A stretch of 64,000 nt of DNA from positions 53,921 to 117,920 of the forward strand of contig JAADHN010000111.1 of the NCBI GenBank assembly GCA_013151865.1, written 5' to 3'. Both the position numbers and the translations under genes were made by a program. How positions within the stretch are numbered: the stretch's first letter is position 1; each line of letters begins with the position of its first letter. Positions 1 to 7,821 of the stretch are shown one piece after another. The notes beneath the pieces are model-generated. The model saw only the letters and a program-made list of their open reading frames with translations. It did not search any database and was not told the origin of the DNA. This DNA comes from Kiritimatiellota bacterium. GTDB lineage: Bacteria > Verrucomicrobiota > Lentisphaeria > Oligosphaerales > JAADHN01.

Positions 1-125
1 TGGCACTTTCCTTTCCGCGGCGTTTGGTCCGCGGCATCCTGTCTTTCGACAGGACTCCCTGTCCTGTGGAGTCCGGACTTTCCTCTCTCCGCATGAGGAG
101 AGCGGCCGTCCTCTGTCGGGAACCG
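1..125 (-). ncRNA. rnpB: RNase P RNA, 5' portion (runs off the left edge)
   Basis: Read on the minus strand, this stretch carries the conserved 5' core of bacterial RNase P RNA, the catalytic RNA that trims tRNA 5' leaders. The hallmark GAGGAAAGTCCGGACTCC lies at about 71-90 (reverse complement), followed by ACAGGACAGGG. The next hairpin, CCTGTC-gaaa-GACAGG, is followed by a CCGCGG-closed stem and then GGAAAGTGCCA at the window edge, matching the GGAAAGUGCCACAGAAA segment of type A RNAs. An upstream hairpin (CTCTCC...GGAGAG) fits the P3 region. The 5' end is estimated from the promoter at 132-159. The rest of the RNA lies outside the window. Confidence 0.9.
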
Positions 126-131
126 ATTCAT

Positions 132-159
132 ACTATACCGCACCTCTCGGAATTGTCCG
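132..159 (-). promoter_or_regulatory. Sigma-70-type promoter of rnpB
   Basis: On the minus strand, a -10 box TATAGT (132-137) is preceded by 16 bases and a -35-like CGGACA (154-159). Transcription would start near 125, where the RNase P RNA is expected to begin. TATAGT is also the -10 box of the promoter at 30303-30331, so it may be a preferred form in this genome. Confidence 0.55.
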
Positions 160-233
160 GGCGGACCAGCGGGGTCCGGGGGCACGACCGCACTCCGTCC
201 CCCAACGGAATCCGGACCCCAGAATCCGCGGCG

Positions 234-1637
234 TCACCGTGGAGAACGCTCCGGCGCCGCTGCGAGTTCAGGCCAGCGATTACGCCATAACGTGATGCGG
301 CCCAAGCGGTCGTACGGAGGATAGACGTGCATTCCACCGGTCACCACGTCCGTCCACCCGTCGCCGTCCACATCACCAACGGCGAGGGCGATCAGGTGGG
401 TCGGACTCCGGGCCAGATTCCGGCGCACAAACTGCATTTGTCCGTCGTTCTGGAACCAGACCAGACTCTGTGCATCCGGCCGCTCCCAAAAGTTGTAGGC
501 ACTGCACACCACAATGTCCAAGTCCCCATCGTGATCGAAGTCGGCGGCCCGGGCCACCGACGCGCCGGCGAAGTCCCCGATCCGGCGGAACGCGAACCGG
601 AGGTCCCCCTCGTTTTCGAGCCATTGGAGTCCGTGCCACGGCCGGGGTCGAGGCGGAATGTAGTCGAAGGCGTCGCCGTTGGTGTAGAGCACATCCAGGT
701 CGCCGTCGCGGTCCAGGTCGACCAGATCGATGCCGCTGCTGCCGAAGTCCTCGTTCGTACTGCCGTAGATCAGATGGGTCCGAAACCCTCCTTTGCCGTC
801 GTTCTCGAAAAGATAGATTTCCTCCCATTCCTGACTGACCAAAGCGACAAAATCGAGGTCGCCATCGCCGTCCACGTCCGCCACAGGAGTATGAATCGTC
901 CCGGACAAGCGCAACAGGATGTGACTGCGGAACTTCCAGTCCCCCAGGTTTTCCATCCAACGAATCTCACCGTCGTCGTATCCGAATTGCCCGACCACAA
1001 AGTCGACGTCCCCGTCCCCGTCGAAATCGGCGCCCCGCACATCGGTAACCCGGGCGATACGGTCGACCACCACGCGTCGCGAAAAATGCCCGTTGCCGTC
1101 GTTTTGCAGCACGATGACCGCCCCGATCCGGTCGTTGCTCGGGAACAGGATCCCCATGGAAGCCACCAGCAGATCCAAGTCGCCGTCACCGTCGACGTCG
1201 CACGCTTGCACGTGGGCAGGGGCGGCGACTTCGGACCCGACGAACGTGTCCGTGAACTTTCCGTCCGCCCCTTGCCGCACCCAGCCGATCCGGTTTGCCA
1301 GATCGTCGCAATACAGGATGTCCAGGCGGCCGTCCCGATCCAGATCGCAAAATGTGACATAGGCAATTCGAGGCGGATCTTCGGCAGGCCGTCCCACGGG
1401 CTTCACTTCCAGAAAAGGAATGGCCGGCGCCGACCGCGCCGATCCGCCGGGGCCAACACCGGGCCCGGCGCCCGACACGCCCGAGGTCCGTTCCCAGCGC
1501 CGGGCAATCTGCCGCCATTGCTCCGACACCGACAACCCCGAATGGCGCGCCTGAATGATGAAGACCAACACCGGAACGCCCACCACGACCGCAATCCCGA
1601 ACACCCAGCCCCATGAAATCGGAAGGAATCGTTTCAC
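234..1637 (-). CDS. Membrane-anchored VCBS/FG-GAP repeat protein
   Basis: A 467-residue protein with one membrane segment near the N-terminus (about residues 8-29) followed by a long extracytoplasmic part. It contains about seven D-x-D-x-D-G-x-x-D calcium-binding repeats of the VCBS/FG-GAP type (for example DVDGDGDLDLL, DFDGDGDVDFV, DVDGDGDLDFV), which normally build a seven-bladed beta-propeller. The GTG start at 1637 is chosen because GGAG sits seven bases upstream; longer readings of the frame lack such a site. It follows the cupredoxin-polyferredoxin gene on the same strand with a gap of about 180 bases, so the two may be co-transcribed. The binding partner is unknown; such propellers usually mediate surface or protein-protein contacts. 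Confidence 0.8.
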   Translation of the reverse strand: MKRFLPISWGWVFGIAVVVGVPVLVFIIQARHSGLSVSEQWRQIARRWERTSGVSGAGPGVGPGGSARSAPAIPFLEVKPVGRPAEDPPRIAYVTFCDLDRDGRLDILYCDDLANRIGWVRQGADGKFTDTFVGSEVAAPAHVQACDVDGDGDLDLLVASMGILFPSNDRIGAVIVLQNDGNGHFSRRVVVDRIARVTDVRGADFDGDGDVDFVVGQFGYDDGEIRWMENLGDWKFRSHILLRLSGTIHTPVADVDGDGDLDFVALVSQEWEEIYLFENDGKGGFRTHLIYGSTNEDFGSSGIDLVDLDRDGDLDVLYTNGDAFDYIPPRPRPWHGLQWLENEGDLRFAFRRIGDFAGASVARAADFDHDGDLDIVVCSAYNFWERPDAQSLVWFQNDGQMQFVRRNLARSPTHLIALAVGDVDGDGWTDVVTGGMHVYPPYDRLGRITLWRNRWPELAAAPERSPR

Positions 1638-1815
1638 GCCCTGTCTCCAGTTCCGACACTCGACCGGCAATAAATACATGTTCTGCCGGGCACGGAGTGC
1701 GCCGTCCGCATGTTCGTCCGGGGCGCAACGGCGCGCTCCGAGATCGTCCCGGCGACACTGACGCACCTCGCCCGATTCGCAGCCGCGATCCATTCCGGGA
1801 TACGGCCGCCACACC

Positions 1816-3807
1816 CTACAACCCCGCCGGAGAATCCGCAAAAAACACCACCAGCCAAGCCCCTAATCCCACCAGAAAAACGGCGGCAGGACCAAAACCC
1901 GCAACCGCCCGACGCGGCTCGCCCATCGCCGCCAACCAGCCGCGCCAACCGCTGCGCAGACCGTAACCCACACCTGCGAGTATCGCCGTTGTCTGAATCC
2001 ATGGCAACCCCGAGGGCCAAACCTGGCGCCAGGCCATGTTGGCGGTCCCGAGCAAGTCCCAATTCCAGCCGAAAGGATCGGACAAAGCCGAAACCGCAAA
2101 AGTCAGGTTCGTTACGGCAGGCGCCACGGCAAAAGCCACCCATACCATCAGCCCCATCGGCACGAGCGCCGCGCAGTTCGCCAGGAACAGACGCCTCAGG
2201 GATACCCCGGAATGAACCAGGCAGCGGCCCAAGGCGGCCAAAACCGCCAGGAGCAGGGGGAGACCCAGCAAAGCCACGCCCCAAAGAACGCTCCAGTATC
2301 CCAGGAAAAGGTCCCAGCGTTTGCGGTCCACCAAGTCCACCCAATCCCGACACACGGGCCAGGGCCCGAGGTGAGTGATGCAGTAAGCGACAGCCAGCAC
2401 GAGCATGACGACCGCCTGCCAACCCTCGCCGAGCGTCGCCGGCGCCCGCCCCGCCCCAAAGGGACGCACCCAGAGCCCTACGTTGTCCGACGCACAGGTC
2501 AAGACGCATTCGCCGCAGAGCCCGCAATCGCTGTTCCGGCGCACATCGCCCAGCCGCAACCCATATGGACACGGATAGTTGTCGCCGGCGCCCCGCAGGC
2601 AGGTGCTGACCTTGCATCGTGCGCAAACCCCGGCGTCGCGAGGGCGCATGGCGAGCTTGCCGGTCGTGGCGTACAGCCCGACGAACGTGTTGATGGGGCA
2701 AACATACCGGCAGAACGCCCGAAGTTCGAAAACCGTGGCGAGAAGGAACGCCGCGGCGGTCGTTCCCAGCAATACCCAGGCCGTGGCACGAGGAGACGTG
2801 GCCAGCAATGTGCTGAACGTCCCCATCCCCAGGAACAGAAAAGTCCGCAGCCAAGCCCCGCTGAGAAACCCGGGCCACGGACGCGCGAATCCCGCAAATC
2901 TTTTGGCGTTTCCCGGTCGCGGGGCGTGCGCCCGACGCTGCAACAGGTCCCCGAAAAACGGCAACGGACATACGTAACACCAAAGCCGGCCGCCCAGCGG
3001 CGTCACGAGAACTGTGACCAGGAAGAGCCAAACCACCCAAACCGCCATGACCGCCAGATTTCGCCCCGGCATCTTGGTCCCGAGAAGCCCGGCCAAAACG
3101 ACGATATACAGTCCCGCCGTCATGAGCCCGGCCAGCCAGTCACGGACCCTCCGATTGGGATAAAGAGCCTTCAAACGTGGGAAACGGGCAAACAGGTCGT
3201 ACTTCAGCACCTCTCCGCCGGCGCCGCTCACCTTTGGACTCGAATCCCGGCCGCCGCTGCCCAAGACGATCCGCAGCACGCCCAGCACGGGAAGAAGCAC
3301 CAGCACCGTCAAGGCGCCAAGCAGGAGCCAATTCGGCCAGAGAACGAAATCGCCATGCTCGAACCCGTGCATCGGACCGCAGTATACGTGACACCGAAAT
3401 CGGGCTTTGCTGCAAAGTCGGCCCCACCACCCCGAACGCCCGGCGCGGAAGACGACTTGCCGGACACGCTCAGGCAAGACCTCGGGGCGACTCGGATGAA
3501 AAACCTCGACCAGATTTGTGCCGGGAGTGACCTTGGCGTCGAGGTCGTACTCCTGCAGAAAGAAGCTGTGACCGGTGTCTCGGGAGTGCATATCGAGCAC
3601 AATCTCGTCCCCGCGCCGCGCCCGGATCACGTATGGATCGGTTCCGTAGCGAAAGAACTCCATGCGAATTCGCCGCACCTGCGGCAGCCCATGATCAAGC
3701 ATCGCTGCGGTCGCACACACCGCGGCCACGGCGCCAAGCATGATCGCCGCCGGTCCGACTCGACCGGTCAAGAAACTCCGCAAGCTCTTTCGATGCGAGC
3801 GCTGCAA
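1816..3807 (-). CDS. CuA-like cupredoxin fused to NapH/NosR-type polyferredoxin
   Basis: A 663-residue membrane protein. After an N-terminal membrane anchor (about 17-36) comes a cupredoxin domain resembling cytochrome oxidase subunit II and the NosZ CuA domain: His80 in DTGHSF, then C139-x3-C143-x3-H147. The usual methionine ligand two residues further on is Glu150. The remainder has several membrane helices and NapH/NosR-like cysteine clusters: CYVCPLPFFGD, YVCPIN, CARCKVSTC, CPYG and DCGLCGECVLTC. The likely role is electron transfer across or at the membrane between quinol or ferredoxin and a periplasmic copper centre. The TTG start at 3807 is supported by a perfect AGGAGG five bases upstream. 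The VCBS protein follows downstream. The physiological acceptor is not encoded nearby. Confidence 0.8.
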   Translation of the reverse strand: MQRSHRKSLRSFLTGRVGPAAIMLGAVAAVCATAAMLDHGLPQVRRIRMEFFRYGTDPYVIRARRGDEIVLDMHSRDTGHSFFLQEYDLDAKVTPGTNLVEVFHPSRPEVLPERVRQVVFRAGRSGWWGRLCSKARFRCHVYCGPMHGFEHGDFVLWPNWLLLGALTVLVLLPVLGVLRIVLGSGGRDSSPKVSGAGGEVLKYDLFARFPRLKALYPNRRVRDWLAGLMTAGLYIVVLAGLLGTKMPGRNLAVMAVWVVWLFLVTVLVTPLGGRLWCYVCPLPFFGDLLQRRAHAPRPGNAKRFAGFARPWPGFLSGAWLRTFLFLGMGTFSTLLATSPRATAWVLLGTTAAAFLLATVFELRAFCRYVCPINTFVGLYATTGKLAMRPRDAGVCARCKVSTCLRGAGDNYPCPYGLRLGDVRRNSDCGLCGECVLTCASDNVGLWVRPFGAGRAPATLGEGWQAVVMLVLAVAYCITHLGPWPVCRDWVDLVDRKRWDLFLGYWSVLWGVALLGLPLLLAVLAALGRCLVHSGVSLRRLFLANCAALVPMGLMVWVAFAVAPAVTNLTFAVSALSDPFGWNWDLLGTANMAWRQVWPSGLPWIQTTAILAGVGYGLRSGWRGWLAAMGEPRRAVAGFGPAAVFLVGLGAWLVVFFADSPAGL

Positions 3808-3936
3808 AACAACCTCCTGAATTCACACCTGCTGCGGCATCCCGTTCGACCGAGAACGCCCCGGCCGGCGAAGACCACCGGGCGTAACGCCACGAAGTCG
3901 TGCGTGCACGGAATCCGACCCCGGCCGGTCGATGGT

Positions 3937-3952
3937 GCGGGCTGCAGCCCGC
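3937..3952. repeat. Perfect 16-base palindrome GCGGGCTGCAGCCCGC
   Basis: A self-complementary sequence in the spacer between the divergent genes at 3807 and 4304. It could be an operator for a dimeric regulator, an intergenic REP-like element or a strong hairpin. No T-run follows on either strand, so it is not an obvious intrinsic terminator. Confidence 0.5.
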
Positions 3953-4088
3953 TTACGGCGCAGAGGCACATCCCCACATCGACGCCCAGAGGGGCGGGAC
4001 CGCCCGAAACTCCGACTGCGCTCCGGTTGGTTGACGCAAAACAGCCCGGCAAATCGCGACGCCGACAATCGGGGTGCGAGCGGGCGGA

Positions 4089-4117
4089 TTGACTTCCTGC
4101 GAAAAGAGGCATACCAT
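4089..4117 (+). promoter_or_regulatory. Sigma-70-type promoter of the glycosidase gene
   Basis: A -35 box TTGACT (4089-4094) and a -10 box TACCAT (4112-4117) are separated by exactly 17 bases. Transcription would start near 4124, leaving a leader of about 180 bases before the ATG at 4304. The leader contains short inverted repeats but no riboswitch class I recognise. Confidence 0.55.
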
Positions 4118-4303
4118 AGGCCAAGGTTGGACACCGGTCGAGCGTCCGCCGGACAAATCCCGGCCGGATCACCGCGGCGCGCGGTTCCCGAATGGGCGAC
4201 CGATTCTCGAGTCCACAGGACCGGACCCGGACTCCAGGCTGATTCTGCCGAGTCTCGAAGTATTCCGGACTTTCCGGGAAGTACTGCAGCAAAGAGACCG
4301 AAA

Positions 4304-7300
4304 ATGGACATTACCGCTTTGACGCTGGTCGCCAGTCTGGCGGCCGCCACGTCCGCGAAACCGGCATACGAGGCCGGTTTCGCCGACGTGCCCGCCTACA
4401 CCGTCGAATCCGACCGCTTGACGGCCACCGTTCGCTACCGTACTCCGAGCACCGGGGACACGGTTCGTCTTCACTGCGAAATGAAATCCGGCACGGGCGC
4501 TTACCTCGCAGGCCGCGAAAAACGTGTCCGCGGTACGGGCACGGTCCGGTTCGTTTTTGCCGTACCGACCTCCGCCATGGCCGCCCGTGTCCGTCTCGTG
4601 GTTTGGATGGGCGAACGCTGGGATCGGTCGCTGTGCCCGCTCGTCCGCTCGCCCCTGATCGAAATCTACTCGAAGCATCGCGCCAACCGCCTGCGCCGGA
4701 TGAAACAGGATGCGCCGGTTTTGCTCAAGAGAATTCGCCGACTGAACCGGACCGGCGCGCGTGCAGTGGGAGTCTACCAGGCCGGCGCCTCGAAATGGCC
4801 GCCGTCGATTGCGACGAACCTGGTCCGCGACTTGCGCGCTGCGAGGATGCCCGCCATGATGATGCCGCCGTCCGCGTTGGCCAACCCATTTGTCCTGCGA
4901 CGGAATGTGTTCGCCGCCATCGTCCTTGTGGATTCCGGCGTGCTTCCCGCCGAGGCCGGAAGGTCCTTGTCGGGTTATCTGCGGGAAGGCGGCGCACTTG
5001 TAAGCCTCGGCGGCCCCGCATTCCAGACCGCGCTTTGGCGCCACGGCACGGTATGGCTCACCAGGGACGAATACCGACGTGTGGTTACAGCCGGACTGCC
5101 CGTGCGGATCGTCCGCCGTTTCGAACGTGGCGCAGGGGGAGAATGGGAGCGGTCTTCCAACAACCTTACCGCCAAGTCACGGGTGATTTGGACGCCGGAC
5201 GGGGCGCCCGCCGACTCCGGCGGCGCCGTCCGAATCGAGATTCGCGACCTCAACGGTTGGGACACATTCACGATGCCCCCTGTCGAACGCTTTCCGTTCA
5301 GTGAGAAGGCCGCCTGGACTTCATTCTGGGCAAAGGGGGACCGTCGCACGTCGGAGCTGGCCGTGGAATGGCGGGAAAAAGACGGATCCCGCTGGATTGC
5401 AACGACCCCGATCACAACCGACTGGCGGCAGTACGTGCTCCCTCCCGGAGCATTTCGATCCTGGCAGAATACGGCCAAGGGCCGCGGAGGCCCCGGAGAC
5501 GCCTTTCACCCTCAAAACGCCGAGACACTGATATTCGGACTGGCTTTCACACACACACGTACCGTGGGACAGGGGGACCACACGGTCTGGCTCGACGCCA
5601 TCGGGGTCGCCGAAGCCCCCGGACCGGACATCGACCCCGAAGCATTGCGAGGCGAACCGCTCACCGCCCCAACGATGGAAGGGATCTCACCGCCTTGGAA
5701 ACTCTACCCGGTGACAAATGCGGCCGCGTTCCGTCCGACCCCCGGTCAAACTTGGTTCGACGGCCTCCTGCCAAAGCTGGGCAAGACCTTGTACTCACCT
5801 TATGCGCGCCCCGCGGGGACCGGCATCCACAAATCGAGGCCGTGGCGGTTCCAATCCGTAATCGAATACCGAGATCGCGATGGCCGGTTCTGCGGTTCCG
5901 CGGCGGCTGTCCTGCTGCACGCACCGTCCACCGGAAAGCTCCCTGCAGCCGCCACCGTTCCGGTCGCAGATCCCGCCTTTTTCAACGCATCCCCCGGGCG
6001 CGACCTGGTCGTCTCCCTGATTCGACGCCTCCTCGACGGGGTATTCCTGTATGAAGGCGGTGCCGCATGGTATGCCTCGTTCGGCAAGGAGCGCATCCCC
6101 ATCGGCGCCCAAGTGATCAACCGCGGCCGCCAAACGACCGCTGTCGAGGTGCTGTTGCGTGTGACGGCCCCCGACGCAACTGTGGCGTGGGAACGAAGCC
6201 GCAAACTGACGGTCGCGCCCGGGGCCGTACTCCGAGTCGAGGACGCGTGGGACGCCCCGGCCCCCGGCGGGCGCGGCGCCAAGTACTCGGTAACCTGCGA
6301 ACTCCGCAGCGGCGGGAGAACCATCGACCGCCTTGAACACCAACTCCGGCTGGTGGCGCCGCCCGCACGCCCCGCTTATGTCGTTCGCACGAACGGCGGG
6401 TTCCGCCTGAACGAACGCCCGTGGTTCGTGCACGGAGTCAATTACATGCCATCGTCGGGGATCGCGCTCGATTTGACCGACAACTTTGAATTCTGGCTCG
6501 ATCCGGCGCCGTATGACCCGGAAATCATCCAACGCGACTTGGACGACATCAAACGTATCGGCTTCAACTCGGTCAGCGTCTTTCAATACTATCGTTCCAT
6601 GAGATCGCGCAATCTCCTCGACTTGCTGGAACGCTGTCGTGAGCATGGACTGAAGGTCAACCTTTCCCTGCGCCCCGGGACGCCGCTGGATTTTCATTGG
6701 GCTGAAGTCCGGGAAATGATAACAACGGCAAGACTGGCCGGAAACGACACGGTATTCGCCTATGACCTGGCCTGGGAACCGTCGTGGGGAAATCACGACC
6801 GACGCAAACGCTGGGATCGGGAGTGGGAAAAGTGGATCATCGACCGGTACGGGTCGTTCGACGCCGCGGAAAAGACCTGGGGCAACCCCGTCCCGCGCGA
6901 CGGCCAGGGACGGGTGACCAACCCCAGCGACAAAGAGGTCGCACACGATGGCCCGTGGCGCTCGATGGCCGTCGCCTACCGCGAGTTTTTGAACAGCCTG
7001 CTCCATAAGTACTACGGCAAGGCGCGGCAACTTGTGCGAAGCGTCGACCCCCACCACTTGGTGAGCTTCCGGATGAGCATTGCGGGCGACCCCACCGTGG
7101 GACAGGGCGGCATGCCCTATGATTTTGCCGGGTTGGCCCATGCCGTCGACATCTTGGAACCTGAAGGATACGGCCGGATTGGAGATTGGGACCGCGTGAA
7201 GCCCGGATGGTTCACCGCAGCATACGCCCGGTGCGTGGCCCCGGACCTTCCCGTGATGTGGGCAGAGTTCGGTTGCTCGATCTGGGACCGGGGCCGGATG

Positions 7301-7666
7301 AGACCCAATCCGGATGCACTCCGATTTCAGGGCCGTTTCCTGGACGATTTCTATCGGATGGTGTACCTTTCCGGGGCGGACGGAAGCGTCGTCTGGTGGT
7401 TCCCCGGGGGATACCGGTGGAACGAGCGGAGCGACTACGGTATCCTCAACCCTGACCGTACCTGGAGACCCGCCACGCGGACCATCGCGCGCTGGGCCCC
7501 AAAACTTCTCGCCCCCCGAAAGCGTCCCGAACCGAACGCTTGGCTGGAATTCGACCGACGCGACTACGCCGATGGCATTCGGGGCATCTATCGGGACCTG
7601 GAAAAACAGTTTTTTGGCATGATTGATGCACACCGGTTTCCCGGGCTGCGCGAGCGCCGCCGGTGA
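4304..7666 (+). CDS. Large secreted glycoside hydrolase, GH5/GH42-like clan A fold
   Basis: A 1120-residue protein with a short N-terminal signal-like segment (about 1-18). The first two thirds contain beta-rich modules, including a carbohydrate-binding-like part. The last third, from about residue 705 (HGVNYMPSSG), is a TIM-barrel glycosidase. The acid/base glutamate is probably E825 in DLAWEPSW and the nucleophile E988 in MWAEFGCS; both positions match clan GH-A retaining enzymes. The exact family and substrate cannot be fixed; a beta-galactosidase or beta-mannanase-like activity is plausible. The ATG at 4304 is preferred because upstream codons are not protein-like and a promoter ends at 4117. 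The sensor kinase follows 155 bases downstream, possibly as the sensor of the same substrate. Confidence 0.8.
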   Translation: MDITALTLVASLAAATSAKPAYEAGFADVPAYTVESDRLTATVRYRTPSTGDTVRLHCEMKSGTGAYLAGREKRVRGTGTVRFVFAVPTSAMAARVRLVVWMGERWDRSLCPLVRSPLIEIYSKHRANRLRRMKQDAPVLLKRIRRLNRTGARAVGVYQAGASKWPPSIATNLVRDLRAARMPAMMMPPSALANPFVLRRNVFAAIVLVDSGVLPAEAGRSLSGYLREGGALVSLGGPAFQTALWRHGTVWLTRDEYRRVVTAGLPVRIVRRFERGAGGEWERSSNNLTAKSRVIWTPDGAPADSGGAVRIEIRDLNGWDTFTMPPVERFPFSEKAAWTSFWAKGDRRTSELAVEWREKDGSRWIATTPITTDWRQYVLPPGAFRSWQNTAKGRGGPGDAFHPQNAETLIFGLAFTHTRTVGQGDHTVWLDAIGVAEAPGPDIDPEALRGEPLTAPTMEGISPPWKLYPVTNAAAFRPTPGQTWFDGLLPKLGKTLYSPYARPAGTGIHKSRPWRFQSVIEYRDRDGRFCGSAAAVLLHAPSTGKLPAAATVPVADPAFFNASPGRDLVVSLIRRLLDGVFLYEGGAAWYASFGKERIPIGAQVINRGRQTTAVEVLLRVTAPDATVAWERSRKLTVAPGAVLRVEDAWDAPAPGGRGAKYSVTCELRSGGRTIDRLEHQLRLVAPPARPAYVVRTNGGFRLNERPWFVHGVNYMPSSGIALDLTDNFEFWLDPAPYDPEIIQRDLDDIKRIGFNSVSVFQYYRSMRSRNLLDLLERCREHGLKVNLSLRPGTPLDFHWAEVREMITTARLAGNDTVFAYDLAWEPSWGNHDRRKRWDREWEKWIIDRYGSFDAAEKTWGNPVPRDGQGRVTNPSDKEVAHDGPWRSMAVAYREFLNSLLHKYYGKARQLVRSVDPHHLVSFRMSIAGDPTVGQGGMPYDFAGLAHAVDILEPEGYGRIGDWDRVKPGWFTAAYARCVAPDLPVMWAEFGCSIWDRGRMRPNPDALRFQGRFLDDFYRMVYLSGADGSVVWWFPGGYRWNERSDYGILNPDRTWRPATRTIARWAPKLLAPRKRPEPNAWLEFDRRDYADGIRGIYRDLEKQFFGMIDAHRFPGLRERRR

Positions 7667-7821
7667 ATACCAGAAACTCCGCCTCGGCCTTCTCCCCGCC
7701 GTTCTCCGGGACGGGAAGAGCGGCGGAGCATACGGGACCATGGAAAACGTGAGGTCCGATGGCAGGGCTCGACGGACGGCCCGCCCAACCGACAGTTGGA
7801 ACCGCGGAGGAAGGTCGTCAA

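Larger units (their letters stand above)
3808..4303. other. Intergenic region between divergent genes
   Basis: About 500 bases without a convincing gene; the open frames here lack starts with ribosome binding sites. It holds a perfect 16-base palindrome (3937-3952) and a promoter for the rightward glycosidase gene (4089-4117). No minus-strand promoter for the polyferredoxin gene was recognised. Confidence 0.6.
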
